DNA of 64,000 nt from an uncultured Reyranella sp. (GCF_945957355.1 NZ_CAMFKM010000010.1:62001-126000); one strand, 5' to 3'; positions 18,016 to 27,571 are shown, counted from the first letter of the stretch. Made by a program: numbers and translations. Notes: generated by a model not told the origin, from the letters alone.

Positions 18016-19275
18016 CTACATCAACACGAACATCCCGACGGCGGCGGCTGCCATCAGTGCCAGCGTCAGCCAACCCAGCGCGCGCTGCCAGGGCGTCGCC
18101 GTGAACTTGCCCATGATCTCGCGGCGGGACGCCACGATCATCATCGCCCCGATGATCGGCACTACGATCACGCCGTTCAGGACCGCGCTCCAGATCAGCG
18201 CCTTGATGGGATCGATCGGCAGCAGCACCACGCCGAGACCCGCCAGGATCGCCACCGCAATGGTGATGTAGAAGGGCCGCGCCTCGCCAAACCCGTGCTC
18301 GAGTCCGATCCGCCAGCCCCGCACCTCCCCCAATGCATAGGCCGCCGACCCGGCGAGGACCGGAACCGCCAGCAGGCCGGTACCGATTATGCCAAGGCTG
18401 AACAGCAGAAACGCCCCGTCGCCCGCGATCGGCCTCAACGCTTCGGCGGCCTGCTGCGTGCTCTCGATATCCGTCTTGCCGTTGGCGTGAAGGGTAGCCG
18501 CCGTCGTCAGGATGATGAAGAAGGCAACCAGGTTCGACACCGCCATACCGATGCCGGTCTCCCAGCCGATGCGCGTGAGTTCGCGCGACGCCTGCTCCGG
18601 ATGCTCCGTGAGCGGCCCCGCCTCGGCATCGCCCTCTTCATCCTCGACTTCCTGCGAGCTCTGCCAGAAGAAGAGGTAGGGGCTGATCGTGGTGCCCAAC
18701 ACCGCGACGACCAGCATCAACGTGTCCTTGTCGAGGGCCAATTTCGGCACCAGGGCGCCGAACCCGACGGCGCGCCAGTCGATGTGTGCGGTGAAGACGA
18801 CGCCGACATAGGCGAACAGCGAGAAGGTCAGGTACTTCAGGAAGCCGACATAGCGGCTGTACGGAATGAACACGATCGCCAGGGCCGAGGCGACCGCGAA
18901 CAGGAAGGTGAAGATCACCTGGCCACCGCCCGCGAGCATCGCCACCGCCGCACCCATGGCCGCGAGATCGGCGCCGATATTGATGGTGTTCGCGACGAAA
19001 AGCAGAAGGACGATGCCCAGTACCACGGGCCGGGGAAAGGCTCGGCACATATTGGCCGCCAGGCCCCTGCCCGTGACGCGGCCGATGCGTGCACTGACCG
19101 ACTGGACCGCGACCATCAGCGGCCAGGTCAGAACGACCGTCCACAGAAGACCGAAGCCCGCTTGAGCACCCGCCTGAGAGTAGGTCGCGATGCCACTCGG
19201 ATCGTCGTCGGCGGCACCGGTGATCACGCCGGGACCGAGCCTCTTGATCAGTCCCTGTGTGTTGGTCGCAACCAT
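18016..19275 (-). CDS. Nramp-like divalent metal transporter with altered metal site
   Basis: A polytopic 419-residue inner-membrane protein of the Nramp superfamily, with about 11 hydrophobic segments. TM1 reads DDDPSG (23-28) where classical Nramp has DPGN, and the TM6 segment reads GTTISPYLFFWQ where MPH with the metal-binding Met is expected. Loss of the Asn and Met ligands is a feature of Nramp-related magnesium-type or other non-Mn transporters, so manganese or iron uptake should not be assumed. ATG 19275 follows GGGGACAAG; the frame extends 34 codons further without a ribosome site. Confidence 0.87.
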   Translation of the reverse strand: MVATNTQGLIKRLGPGVITGAADDDPSGIATYSQAGAQAGFGLLWTVVLTWPLMVAVQSVSARIGRVTGRGLAANMCRAFPRPVVLGIVLLLFVANTINIGADLAAMGAAVAMLAGGGQVIFTFLFAVASALAIVFIPYSRYVGFLKYLTFSLFAYVGVVFTAHIDWRAVGFGALVPKLALDKDTLMLVVAVLGTTISPYLFFWQSSQEVEDEEGDAEAGPLTEHPEQASRELTRIGWETGIGMAVSNLVAFFIILTTAATLHANGKTDIESTQQAAEALRPIAGDGAFLLFSLGIIGTGLLAVPVLAGSAAYALGEVRGWRIGLEHGFGEARPFYITIAVAILAGLGVVLLPIDPIKALIWSAVLNGVIVVPIIGAMMIVASRREIMGKFTATPWQRALGWLTLALMAAAAVGMFVLM

Positions 19276-19339
19276 CTTGTCCCCGAAACGGATAAACGTG
19301 GCCCGAGTTCCAACACCCGATGACCTGCGGGCCTGACCG

Positions 19340-20134
19340 TCACCGGAACGGACGCGGCCCTTCGTAGGAGCCGACATAGCTCAGATGGGTGACGACGCCG
19401 GTGCCGGGCCGCCAGAGATGCAAGGCCACGCCCGGCGGATCCATGGTCATCGATAGGCCGGCGCCGTCGCGCAGATCCAGTGTCGCCTGATGCGCCGTGC
19501 TGGGCGCAATCGATGCCATCGTACCGGCCCAGCGAACCTGGATCGGCCGGTGGACGTGGCCGCACAGCACGCGTTCGATGTTGCCGTGCGCCCTGACCAG
19601 GGCCTCCAGCCGGTCCCCACCTTCGAGCAGGCGGGCGGCATCGAGCGCCGCTATTCCCACATCGAAGGGCGGATGGTGCATGAAGAGCAGCGTCGTACGG
19701 TCGCTCTCGCCCAGCCGGGCCTCGAGCCAGTCCAGCCGCTCGCCGCACAGCGCGCCGTGGCCCTTGCCCTCGACCAGTGTATCGAGGGCGATCAGGCGCA
19801 GTGGCTGGTCGTCCAGGACGTATTGCAGGAAGCCGGTCTGCGGCAGGTAGTCATGCTCTGGAAATGCCTCGCGCAGCGCGTCCCGCGCATCGTGATTGCC
19901 GGGAATCAGGTGGAAAGGGATCTGCAGTCTCGACAGCAGGCGCTTCAGGTTGGCGTATTCGGCGGGCGCGCCCTTGTCGACCAGATCGCCCGTCACGAGG
20001 GCGATGTCGGGCCGCGGATCGAGCCCGTTCACATGCGCCACCGCCCGCTCGAGGAAGCCTTGCGTATCGATGCGGCCGTAGAGCAGCTCGCCCTCCGCCT
20101 TCAAGTGCGGGTCCGAGATCTGGACGATCAGCAT
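19340..20134 (-). CDS. Class III metallophosphoesterase, GpdQ-like
   Basis: A 264-residue binuclear-metal phosphodiesterase. Metal ligands Asp8, His10, Asp50, Asn80, His153/His154, His193 and His195 lie in SDPHL, TGDLVDKG, PGNHD, MHHPP and CGHVHRP; spacing agrees with the GpdQ glycerophosphodiesterase and Rv0805/CpdA groups. It hydrolyses phosphodiesters, possibly glycerophosphodiesters or cAMP. The ATG overlaps the stop of the upstream gene by one base (TGATG), so it is translationally coupled to it. Confidence 0.92.
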   Translation of the reverse strand: MLIVQISDPHLKAEGELLYGRIDTQGFLERAVAHVNGLDPRPDIALVTGDLVDKGAPAEYANLKRLLSRLQIPFHLIPGNHDARDALREAFPEHDYLPQTGFLQYVLDDQPLRLIALDTLVEGKGHGALCGERLDWLEARLGESDRTTLLFMHHPPFDVGIAALDAARLLEGGDRLEALVRAHGNIERVLCGHVHRPIQVRWAGTMASIAPSTAHQATLDLRDGAGLSMTMDPPGVALHLWRPGTGVVTHLSYVGSYEGPRPFR

Positions 20135-20505
20135 CACGAAGCATCCTTGAGATGGAAAGGTAACGTCGCCAGCTCGGGCGCGAGATCCTTGACCTCGTCG
20201 AAGAACACGATGAAGTGGCGCGCGACGAGGCGTTGCAGGTCGCCACCCGGCTGGTCGTCGCCATCGGCCGTCGTCATCTCCATGCCGTCCTTCGTGCGAA
20301 CCCACAGGAGTGCGTTCCGAGGTGCATCCGGCAGCTCCGCGAAGCTCAGCAGGCCGAAGGCGACCGCCTGCCGGCGTCGCGCATGGTGGGCCAGCGCGTT
20401 GTCCTTCGTGAGATCGCACAGGGCGAAGGCCAGCCTGCCCTGCGTGCCGTCGGGCAGCGTCACGTCATATTCGCGCGTCGCCAGGCGTCCGAGATCGTCG
20501 TTCAC
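20134..20505 (-). CDS. Conserved hypothetical protein upstream of the phosphodiesterase
   Basis: A 123-residue soluble protein with no motif I recognise; it reads YDVTLPDGTQGRLAFALCDLTKDN near 13 and HFIVFFDEVKDLAPELATLPF at the end, acidic and without membrane segments. GTG 20505 has a GGGAG site 7 bases away. It lies 16 bp after nadE and overlaps the phosphodiesterase start by one base, so it belongs to a three-gene run nadE-this-phosphodiesterase. Confidence 0.7.
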   Translation of the reverse strand: MNDDLGRLATREYDVTLPDGTQGRLAFALCDLTKDNALAHHARRRQAVAFGLLSFAELPDAPRNALLWVRTKDGMEMTTADGDDQPGGDLQRLVARHFIVFFDEVKDLAPELATLPFHLKDAS

Positions 20506-20521
20506 ATCGAAACTCCCGCGC

Positions 20522-22177
20522 CTATCCCCGGAACCCGTTCACGATCGGATATCGCCGCTCGCGGCTGATATTGCGAGAGGTGATTTTGACGCCGGGCGGC
20601 GCCTGGCGGCGCTTGTATTCGGCGCCTTCGAGCAGTCGCCACACGCGATCCACGATCGCGGGGTCGTGGCCTTCCTTTGCCAATGCCGTCGTATCGAGAT
20701 CGCGCTCGATCAGGCCCTTCAGGATGGCGTCGAGCACCGGATACGGCGGCAGCGAATCGGAGTCCTTCTGGTCGGGCCGCAGTTCGGCCGAGGGCGGCTT
20801 TTCAATGATGCGCGGCGGGATCACCGCGCCCGGACGGCCCAGCGCACCCGCCGGCAGATGCGCGTTGCGCCAGCGGCAGAGCTCGAAGACGGTCGTCTTG
20901 TAGACGTCCTTCAGCACGTTGAAGCCGCCGCACATGTCGCCGTAGAGTGTGGCGTAGCCCACCGCCATCTCCGACTTGTTGCCGGTCGTCACCACCATGC
21001 CGCCCAGCTTGTTCGACACCGCCATCAGGGTGACGCCGCGGGCGCGGCTCTGGATGTTCTCCTCGGTCACGTCCTCCGCCCTGTTACCGAACAGCGGCGT
21101 CAGCATGCCCCGGAACGCCTCCATGGCCGGCCCGATATCGACGATGTCGTAGCGCACGCCGATCGATCGCGCGCAGGCCTCGGCGTCTTCCAGCGAGTCG
21201 CGACTCGTATAGGGCGACGGCATCATGATCGCGTGCACACGATCGGGGCCCAGCGCGTCGGCCGCCACCGCCGCGGTGATCGCCGAATCGACGCCCCCCG
21301 ACAGACCTATGATCACCGAGGGGAAGCCGGTCTTGTTCACATAGTCGCGCAGCCCGAGCACCATCGCCTGATAGATCGATTCCAGCCGATCCATCTCGCG
21401 CGCGATCGGGCCGGGCTGGCATTCCCAGCCGCCGGCGCCGCGGCGGAACTCGATCGTCGTGACTTCCTCGGCGAAGGAGGCGAGCTTGACCTTCAACGAC
21501 CGGTCGGCCCCCAGCACGAAGGAAGCGCCGTCGTAGACGACCTCGTCCTGGCCGCCGACCTGGTTGAGATAGACGAAAGGCAGGCCGCTCTCGATCACGC
21601 GCTTGACGCCGAGCTGTACACGCACGTCGGTCTTGCCGGCCTCGTAGGGCGAGCCGTTCGGTACCAGCAGGATCTCGCCGCCGGTCTCGGCAATGCATTC
21701 GACGACGTCGGGCGTCCAGACATCCTCGCAGATCGGAACTCCGATCCGCACGCCCCGGAAGACGAGCGGGCCGGGCATCGGGCCCGGCGCGAAGACGCGC
21801 TTGTCATCGAATACGCCGTAGTTCGGCAGGTCGACCTTGTAGCGTTTGCCGACGATCTCGCCTTTGTCGAGCGCGACGATCGCATTGTAGAGCTTGCCGT
21901 CCTCGCGCCACGGCGTGGTAACGAACAGGGCGGGACCGCCATCCAGCGTGTCGGCACGCAACGCCTCGACCGCTTCCTGGCAGGCTTGCTGGAAGGCCGG
22001 CTTGAGGACGAGGTCCTCGGGGAAATAACCCGACAGCACCATCTCCGGGAACAGCACCATATCGGCGCCCTGCCGCGCCGCTTCCGCACGGGCGGCACGC
22101 ACCTTGGCGAGATTGCCCGCCACGTCGCCAACCTTGGGATTGAGCTGCGCCAATCCCACTCTGAGTTTGTCCGTCAT
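20522..22177 (-). CDS. nadE: Glutamine-dependent NAD+ synthetase
   Basis: Final step of NAD synthesis: amidation of nicotinate adenine dinucleotide with glutamine and ATP. The 551-residue protein has an N-terminal nitrilase-type glutaminase domain with Glu45, Lys114 and Cys150 (in PICEDVW), followed by the synthetase domain with the ATP-pyrophosphatase loop SGGVDS (293-298). Length fits the single-chain glutamine-dependent form of proteobacteria. Confidence 0.97.
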   Translation of the reverse strand: MTDKLRVGLAQLNPKVGDVAGNLAKVRAARAEAARQGADMVLFPEMVLSGYFPEDLVLKPAFQQACQEAVEALRADTLDGGPALFVTTPWREDGKLYNAIVALDKGEIVGKRYKVDLPNYGVFDDKRVFAPGPMPGPLVFRGVRIGVPICEDVWTPDVVECIAETGGEILLVPNGSPYEAGKTDVRVQLGVKRVIESGLPFVYLNQVGGQDEVVYDGASFVLGADRSLKVKLASFAEEVTTIEFRRGAGGWECQPGPIAREMDRLESIYQAMVLGLRDYVNKTGFPSVIIGLSGGVDSAITAAVAADALGPDRVHAIMMPSPYTSRDSLEDAEACARSIGVRYDIVDIGPAMEAFRGMLTPLFGNRAEDVTEENIQSRARGVTLMAVSNKLGGMVVTTGNKSEMAVGYATLYGDMCGGFNVLKDVYKTTVFELCRWRNAHLPAGALGRPGAVIPPRIIEKPPSAELRPDQKDSDSLPPYPVLDAILKGLIERDLDTTALAKEGHDPAIVDRVWRLLEGAEYKRRQAPPGVKITSRNISRERRYPIVNGFRG

Positions 22178-22212
22178 GTCGCGGAGAGTGTGCCGCGATT
22201 CTCAGCGGGGTT

Positions 22213-22683
22213 CTATCCCGGCGACGCAAGCGCCTCGGAATTCGCCGCCCCGAGGCCGATCATTGCCGCAAGCAGACGCTCCGCTGCCTGCAAAGCCTCA
22301 TCGACATTCAAGGAGCCGCCCGCCCAGGAGAACACACGACCATCCCAGGCTTCGACATCCGGCACAGGGACGGTCTCGAAATGCTCCTCGACGCTGTGCA
22401 TGCTCCACAGATCGGGCAACGGGCCATCGAACTCGGAAAGCGCCCGGATGAAGCCGTCCTGCAACGCGGGGACGAGTGCAGCGAGTTCGACACTCCGCCG
22501 CAGTTGCCGCAAGGCAATCACGAGCATCTGAACATCGGCCCAGACGCGCAGGGCGAAGCAGGGTTCGGTTGATTGACAGAGCTTGAGCCGGCGACACTGC
22601 AGCGCCACCAGGGAACAAGCCTGCTGGGCACGGCGCAGCGCCAGCTCGACGACGCTGCTCCAAGGCTGAGTGGGCGCCCTCAC
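22213..22683 (-). CDS. Hypothetical protein
   Basis: A possible 156-residue protein starting at GTG 22683, upstream of nadE on the same strand with a 35-bp gap. It is Leu/Ala-rich and helical, with WSSVVELALRRAQQACSLVA early and DEALQAAERLLAAMIGLG near the end; no known domain was recognised. The start has no strong ribosome site and other frames overlap it, so existence is only moderately likely. Confidence 0.45.
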   Translation of the reverse strand: MRAPTQPWSSVVELALRRAQQACSLVALQCRRLKLCQSTEPCFALRVWADVQMLVIALRQLRRSVELAALVPALQDGFIRALSEFDGPLPDLWSMHSVEEHFETVPVPDVEAWDGRVFSWAGGSLNVDEALQAAERLLAAMIGLGAANSEALASPG

Positions 22684-22907
22684 CTGCGGCGGGCCCTAGC
22701 CCGCCGCCGAGCGGCTTCAACTGATCTAGAGGATCGTGACGAGACACACCCGTTTGCGCACAGCTCATCCATTCCGCTCATCATCGCCTCCCAGATATCC
22801 AACACCTCCACCCCTGCCTCTCGGGGTATGGCGGAATATTCAGTCCGCTCTTGTTGAGAACGCTACACAAATTCACGCATGTCGCAACCCGGAACGTCGG
22901 TCAGCGT

Positions 22908-23735
22908 CTAACGCGCCGCACGTGAGCGAAGTGCCTCGCCGAAAGCCCGGAACAAGGCGCGGTTGATCGGGTTGGTCTGCGGGTCGTACTCCGCGTGCCA
23001 TTGGACGCCGACCGCGAAGGCGGGCGCGTCGCTGATGCAGATGGCTTCGATCGTGCCATCCTCCGCTACGCCTTCGATGGCGATCCGCTTGCCGGGGTCG
23101 AGGATACCCTGGCCATGCAGCGAATTCACGCGAATGCACTCGCAGCCGAGCAACCGGGCGAAATAGCCATCCTTGACCAGCTGCACCTCGTGCCTGTCGG
23201 CGAACACAACGGTGGGATCGGGATGGACCTCGCCATTCTCGAGTCGCGGCATGCGATGGTTCATGCGCCCTGGAATCTCGCGGATCTCGGGATGCAGCGA
23301 GCCACCGAAGGCGACGTTCATTTCCTGGAAGCCGCGGCAGATGCCGAAGATCGGCACGCCGCGCTCGACGCAGGCATCGATCAGCGACAAGGCCATCGCG
23401 TCGCGCTCCTGGTCGTAGGGTTCGTGGGCGGGATGCGGCTCGGCCCCGAAGCGCGTCGGATGGACGTTGGCGCGGGCGCCGGTGAGCAGGATCCCGTCGA
23501 CAGCGCCCAGCAGCGCCTCGATGTCGGTGATGTCAGGAGTGCCGGCGAACATCAGCGGCAGCGCCCCGGCGACGTCCGCGACCGCCCGCATGTTGCGCTG
23601 ACCCACGAGCTGGACGTTGTGGCGGTCGTTGATCACACCCGAATTGCCGATCACCCCGACCACGGGCTTTTTCTTGCTGGGAACCAAGCTACGCCTGCCT
23701 CGACTGCGAAGGCGCGATAATGGCACCGCATCCAC
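22908..23735 (-). CDS. Class I glutamine amidotransferase-like (gamma-glutamyl-GABA hydrolase family)
   Basis: A peptidase C26-type protein of up to 275 residues. The nucleophile Cys is in FGICRGFQEMNVAFGG near 137, with His and Glu in VQWHAEYDP near 249. Family members cleave gamma-glutamyl amides such as gamma-glutamyl-GABA in putrescine breakdown. The N-terminal 20 residues are poorly conserved in style, and a TTG start near SLVPSKKKPVVGVIG is possible. It stands alone between 22.9 and 23.7 kb; the 258 bases after it hold no convincing gene. Confidence 0.9.
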   Translation of the reverse strand: MDAVPLSRLRSRGRRSLVPSKKKPVVGVIGNSGVINDRHNVQLVGQRNMRAVADVAGALPLMFAGTPDITDIEALLGAVDGILLTGARANVHPTRFGAEPHPAHEPYDQERDAMALSLIDACVERGVPIFGICRGFQEMNVAFGGSLHPEIREIPGRMNHRMPRLENGEVHPDPTVVFADRHEVQLVKDGYFARLLGCECIRVNSLHGQGILDPGKRIAIEGVAEDGTIEAICISDAPAFAVGVQWHAEYDPQTNPINRALFRAFGEALRSRAAR

Positions 23736-23993
23736 CGGCCGGCGAGTCCGCCGTCGCGAATCGCCGTTGACAGCCGGGCCCGCCGGTGCGTGAATTCAAG
23801 CGTCACGTTCAGCAGGGAGGTTTTGATGAATCCACCCAAGCAACGTGCCGCGGTGATTGTCGAGGCAATCGTTCGGGCATCGGCATAGCGGCAGACGCGA
23901 ACGGCACGGCGGGAGCGGTCCCTGCGGGTCGCATCAGTTGGGCATGACCCCAATTCGGCCGCTCCCGACGTTCCTTCAGCTTCCCAATCCGAT

Positions 23994-24302
23994 TCACTGA
24001 AACGGCGGCACATCGCGCCGCAGGTGTCCGCTGGCCCCACTGAAATAGAGGGTCAGGCGCCCAGTGAGATCCTTGCCGCGAGCCGACACATCACCAGGAA
24101 GTTCTGTTTTCAAGCCGCGTGCGCCGAGTTCCGCCACCAGCTCCTGCAACCGGTCGCCGGGAACCTCGAACTGGAGGACGGCCATCGCGTCGGAGAGCAG
24201 CGAATGGCCGGAGACCCAGCCACCCGCGTGCGTAATCGCTTCCGATGCCGCATTCACGCTCGCATGAAAGGCGTCCCGCGCGACGGCTTCGAGGCGAAGC
24301 AA
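23994..24302 (-). CDS. Hypothetical protein downstream of RidA
   Basis: A 102-residue protein starting with TTG 24302, supported by a strong GGGGAGGAA site. It contains ASVNAASEAITHAGGWVSGHSLLSD and FEVPGDRLQELVAELGARGLKT, suggesting a small alpha/beta (ACT- or BolA-like size) fold, but no family is recognised. It starts 20 bp after RidA, so the two are likely one transcript. Confidence 0.6.
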   Translation of the reverse strand: MLRLEAVARDAFHASVNAASEAITHAGGWVSGHSLLSDAMAVLQFEVPGDRLQELVAELGARGLKTELPGDVSARGKDLTGRLTLYFSGASGHLRRDVPPFQ

Positions 24303-24322
24303 TGCTTCCTCCCCTCGGCCTG

Positions 24323-24709
24323 CTACTTTGCCGCCACCACTTCGACCTCGACCAGCATCGAGGGATCGGCGAGACCGGCCACGACCAGCAGGGTGGATGC
24401 AGGATAGGGCTCCTGTCCGACATACTTGCCGCGCACCTCGCGGAAGGCCGGGATGAAGCGGCTGTCGGTCAAAAAGACGGTGAGCTTGACGATATCGCGG
24501 AAATCCATGCCGCCGGCCTTCAGAACCTCGCCGATGTTCTTCCAGACCTGTTCGCTCTGCGCCTCGATGCCGTCCTGCAGCTTGCCCGCAGAATCCACGC
24601 CGACCTGGCCCGACACGTAGAGCACGCGCGCCTCCGGCGGGACCTCGACGCCAAGGCTGTATTTGCCGGCGACGGACACGGACTTCGGATTATGGAACTT
24701 GATGGCCAT
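24323..24709 (-). CDS. RidA family protein
   Basis: A 128-residue YjgF/YER057c/UK114-type protein that hydrolyses reactive enamine/imine intermediates. It has VLYVSGQVGVD near 32, EQVWKNIGEVLKAGG near 55 and the C-terminal YPASTLLVVAGLADPSMLVEVEVVA. I did not see the family's key Arg in the exact usual context, so it could be a divergent subgroup. ATG 24709 follows GGAGGG. Divergent from trmFO. Confidence 0.9.
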   Translation of the reverse strand: MAIKFHNPKSVSVAGKYSLGVEVPPEARVLYVSGQVGVDSAGKLQDGIEAQSEQVWKNIGEVLKAGGMDFRDIVKLTVFLTDSRFIPAFREVRGKYVGQEPYPASTLLVVAGLADPSMLVEVEVVAAK

Positions 24710-24755
24710 GGCGGACCCTCCATTGTAAGGAGGCGCAGGTTTCAGGTCGGAGCGC

Positions 24756-26114
24756 ATGACGTCAAGCACCAAGCCCGTTCACATAATCGGCGGCGGCCTC
24801 GCGGGCAGCGAGGCGGCGTGGCAGCTCGCGCAGGCGGGCGTGCCCGTGGTGCTGCACGAGATGCGGCCGGTGCGCGGGACGGAGGCCCATCTCACCGACA
24901 ATCTTGCCGAACTGGTCTGCTCCAACTCCTTCCGCTCCGACGATGCCGCCAACAACGCCGTCGGCGTGATCCACGAGGAGATGCGCCGCGCGGGCTCCCT
25001 CATCATGCGTTCGGCCGATGCCCACAAGCTGCCGGCCGGTGGCGCCCTGGCGGTCGATCGCCACGGCTTCTCCGCCGCCGTGCAGGAGACGCTGCTCTCC
25101 CACCCGCTGGTGACGCTCGAGCGCGAGGAAGTTGCCGGCCTGCCGCCTGAGGTCTGGGACAGTGTCATCGTGGCGACCGGTCCCCTCACGTCGCCGGCGC
25201 TGGCCGAGGCGATCGCCAAACTGACCGGCGAGGACTCGCTTGCCTTCTTCGATGCGATCGCCCCCATCGTCCACTATGAGAGCATCGACCAGTCGATCGC
25301 CTGGAAGCAATCGCGCTACGACAAGGGCGGGCCCGGCGGCGACGGGGCCGACTACTTCAACTGCCCGATGGACAAGCCGCAATATGAGGCCTTCGTCGCC
25401 GCGTTGCTGGCCGGTGAGAAGACCGAATTCAAGCAGTGGGAGCACAACACGCCCTACTTCCAGGGCTGCCAGCCGATTGAGGTGATCGCCTCGACCGGGC
25501 CGCAGAGCCTGCGCTTCGGGCCGATGAAGCCGGTGGGCCTGCGCGATCCGCGCACCGGCCATCGTCCCTGGGCCGTGGTCCAGCTCCGACAGGACAATGC
25601 GCTGGGCACGCTGTGGAACATCGTGGGCTTCCAGACCAAGCTGAAGCACGGCGAGCAGACACGTATCTTCCGCACCATCCCCGGCCTGCAGAACGCCGAG
25701 TTCGCGCGGCTGGGCGGCCTTCATCGCAACACCTTCCTCAACAGCCCGCGCCTGCTCGACGGCACCCTGCGCCTCAAGGCGATGCCGCGGCTCAGGTTCG
25801 CCGGCCAGATCACCGGCTGCGAAGGCTATGTCGAGAGCGCCGCCGTCGGCCTGATGACCGGGCGGTTTGCGGCGGCCGAGAGACTGGGTCGCACGCAGAC
25901 ACCGCCGCCGCCGACCACCGCGATGGGCGCGCTGCTGGGCCACATCACCGGCGGCGCCGACGCCACCACCTTCCAGCCGATGAACATCAATTTCGGCCTG
26001 TTCCCGCCCATCGCCGGCAGCTTCAAGGGCAAGGAGCGAAAGCAGGCGATGGCCGTGCGGGCGCTGCGCGACTTCGACGAATGGCTTAGGCCGAGGCCGC
26101 TCGCGGCGGAGTAA
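24756..26114 (+). CDS. trmFO: Methylenetetrahydrofolate-tRNA-(uracil-5-)-methyltransferase
   Basis: Forms 5-methyluridine at position 54 of tRNA with folate and FAD. The 452-residue protein has the FAD loop [13 protein letters not shown] at 10-22, [15 protein letters not shown] near 34, [10 protein letters not shown] with Cys55, and [15 protein letters not shown] with the second conserved Cys. Length and order match the TrmFO family closely. The next gene starts 1 base after its stop. Confidence 0.97.
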   Translation: MTSSTKPVHIIGGGLAGSEAAWQLAQAGVPVVLHEMRPVRGTEAHLTDNLAELVCSNSFRSDDAANNAVGVIHEEMRRAGSLIMRSADAHKLPAGGALAVDRHGFSAAVQETLLSHPLVTLEREEVAGLPPEVWDSVIVATGPLTSPALAEAIAKLTGEDSLAFFDAIAPIVHYESIDQSIAWKQSRYDKGGPGGDGADYFNCPMDKPQYEAFVAALLAGEKTEFKQWEHNTPYFQGCQPIEVIASTGPQSLRFGPMKPVGLRDPRTGHRPWAVVQLRQDNALGTLWNIVGFQTKLKHGEQTRIFRTIPGLQNAEFARLGGLHRNTFLNSPRLLDGTLRLKAMPRLRFAGQITGCEGYVESAAVGLMTGRFAAAERLGRTQTPPPPTTAMGALLGHITGGADATTFQPMNINFGLFPPIAGSFKGKERKQAMAVRALRDFDEWLRPRPLAAE

Positions 26115-26115
26115 G

Positions 26116-27093
26116 ATGGAGAAAACCATGCGCCTGATGCAGCCGGAGCCCGCCGCCGCCCTGCTTGGGTTGCGCGCCATGAAAACGGTGGCGTCAGTCT
26201 CCGGTACGCCCGGCAAGTCGCAGCTCGCTTTGATGGAGGCGGCGCGGCGCGTGCTTCTCCACATCGACGCCGACATCGCTACCTTGCCGCCGGTGACGCC
26301 CGCGGAACTCGCTGCGGGATTTCCGTCGGCCGACCTCCGCCTTCAGTTCGTCAACGGCCTCCTGATCCTGGCGCTGGCCGACGGCGTGCCCTCGCGCGAA
26401 ACCGTTGCCAGGGTCGAGGCATTCGCCGAGGCGCTGGGCATCACCACGCCGGAACTCACGAACCTGCGGCGGCTGGCCGAGCAGCACATGACCTTGTTCA
26501 AGCTCGACCTGCTGCGCCGTAGCCAGGTCGGCGACATCATGAAAGACCAGCTCAAGCAGCACGGCGTGGTGGCGCTCGCGAAAAGCATCCTGGGCATGCG
26601 CGGACTGATCGAGGATCCGGAACTGGCCGCCCGGTATCGCGCCTGGGCGAGGCTGCCGGACGGCACTTTGGGGCGGTCGATGTTCGAATACTTCCAGCGC
26701 AACAAGTTCGGCATGCCGGGCGAGCGGTTCGGATTCCCGGAGGCCGGTCTGTATCACGATTTCTGCCACGTGCTGGGCGGCTACGGCACCGATCCTCAGG
26801 GCGAGTTGCAGGTTGCCTCCTTCACCGCAGGCTTCAAGCAGACGCGGCCCTTCTACCTGATCCTGTTCGCGGTGCTGATCTTCAGCGCCGGCGTGAATGC
26901 CCGGCCGACCGCCGATGGCTATACCACCATCGGCGTGCTGGGCGAGCCGGGCGCTGCCGAGCGGATGTTCGCCGCCATCGAACGCGGCGCGCTCGTGAAT
27001 ACCGACCTGTCCGACAAGTGGGACTACTGGCCCCTGGTCGAGCAGCCGATCGACGAAGTACGGCGGCAGCTCAACATCGTTCACGCCGTCTGA
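26116..27093 (+). CDS. COQ4-like protein with an extra N-terminal helical region
   Basis: A 325-residue protein with the COQ4 zinc signature HDxxHx11E as His214-Asp215-His218-Glu230 (HDFCHVLGGYGTDPQGE). The preceding LPDGTLGRSMFEYF (from 180) also resembles COQ4. COQ4 acts in ubiquinone synthesis, removing C1 of the quinone head group. The first ~170 residues are helical and unlike ordinary COQ4 (about 240 residues in total), and the part after the motif contains a hydrophobic segment FYLILFAVLIFSAGV (246-260). Starts 1 base after trmFO, so the two are co-transcribed. Function inferred from the motif only. Confidence 0.7.
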   Translation: MEKTMRLMQPEPAAALLGLRAMKTVASVSGTPGKSQLALMEAARRVLLHIDADIATLPPVTPAELAAGFPSADLRLQFVNGLLILALADGVPSRETVARVEAFAEALGITTPELTNLRRLAEQHMTLFKLDLLRRSQVGDIMKDQLKQHGVVALAKSILGMRGLIEDPELAARYRAWARLPDGTLGRSMFEYFQRNKFGMPGERFGFPEAGLYHDFCHVLGGYGTDPQGELQVASFTAGFKQTRPFYLILFAVLIFSAGVNARPTADGYTTIGVLGEPGAAERMFAAIERGALVNTDLSDKWDYWPLVEQPIDEVRRQLNIVHAV

Positions 27094-27205
27094 AAGGCGG
27101 AAACATTCCGTAACGTCCCGCAACAGTGGGTAACCAAACGTTATTTCACATCCCGGCCGCGTCGGGATGAAATGCGCTCACGCCCCCCTTCGACGGAGTG
27201 AGTCA

Positions 27206-27505
27206 ATGCAGGCCGTTCAGGAACTGGTCGCCCCCCGTACTTCCACCACCGGCGCGCCTTCATTGCAGTACGAGGTGATGCGGGAGATTTTCACCCTTCT
27301 GGCGCCGTACAATGCCGGCGGCAAGCCGATCACGCCGCAGACCGTCATCTCGAAGGGACTGACCGTCGACTCGCTCACGATCATGGATGTAATCATGGAG
27401 CTGGAGGACCGGTTCGACGTCACAATCCCGATGAACGTCGCCGCCGACATCGTGACCATCGACCAGCTCGCCGAGGCCGTCGTTTCGCAGCGCGCGAGGC
27501 GCTGA
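27206..27505 (+). CDS. Acyl carrier protein
   Basis: A 99-residue carrier with the phosphopantetheine site DSL at Ser56 (GLTVDSLTIMDVIMELEDRF). It is not the main fatty-acid AcpP: the N terminus is extended by about 20 residues and the site is DSLT. ATG 27206 has GGAGTGAG upstream. A 7-bp hairpin, CATCCCG/CGGGATG, lies at 27149-27169. It lies between the COQ4-like gene and a MATE pump, which hints at a lipid or secondary-metabolite role. Confidence 0.87.
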   Translation: MQAVQELVAPRTSTTGAPSLQYEVMREIFTLLAPYNAGGKPITPQTVISKGLTVDSLTIMDVIMELEDRFDVTIPMNVAADIVTIDQLAEAVVSQRARR

Positions 27506-27571
27506 GAAAACTCCCTACCCCATGAGATAAGTTCGCGAGCGGGTGGCGCGGCGCGTGCTAAATCGCCCGCA

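Noticed and set aside
19490..22531. A 1013-codon open frame on the plus strand
   Set aside because: It runs antisense to the phosphodiesterase and nadE, which are clear families; such frames are common by-products of GC-rich codon use.
22684..22907. GC-rich hairpin and possible small genes upstream of the hypothetical gene
   Set aside because: The hairpin GGCGGG/CCCGCC is short and no frame is convincing.
23736..23993. Possible small gene in a 258-bp gap
   Set aside because: Only overlapping shadow frames; no ribosome site or recognisable protein.
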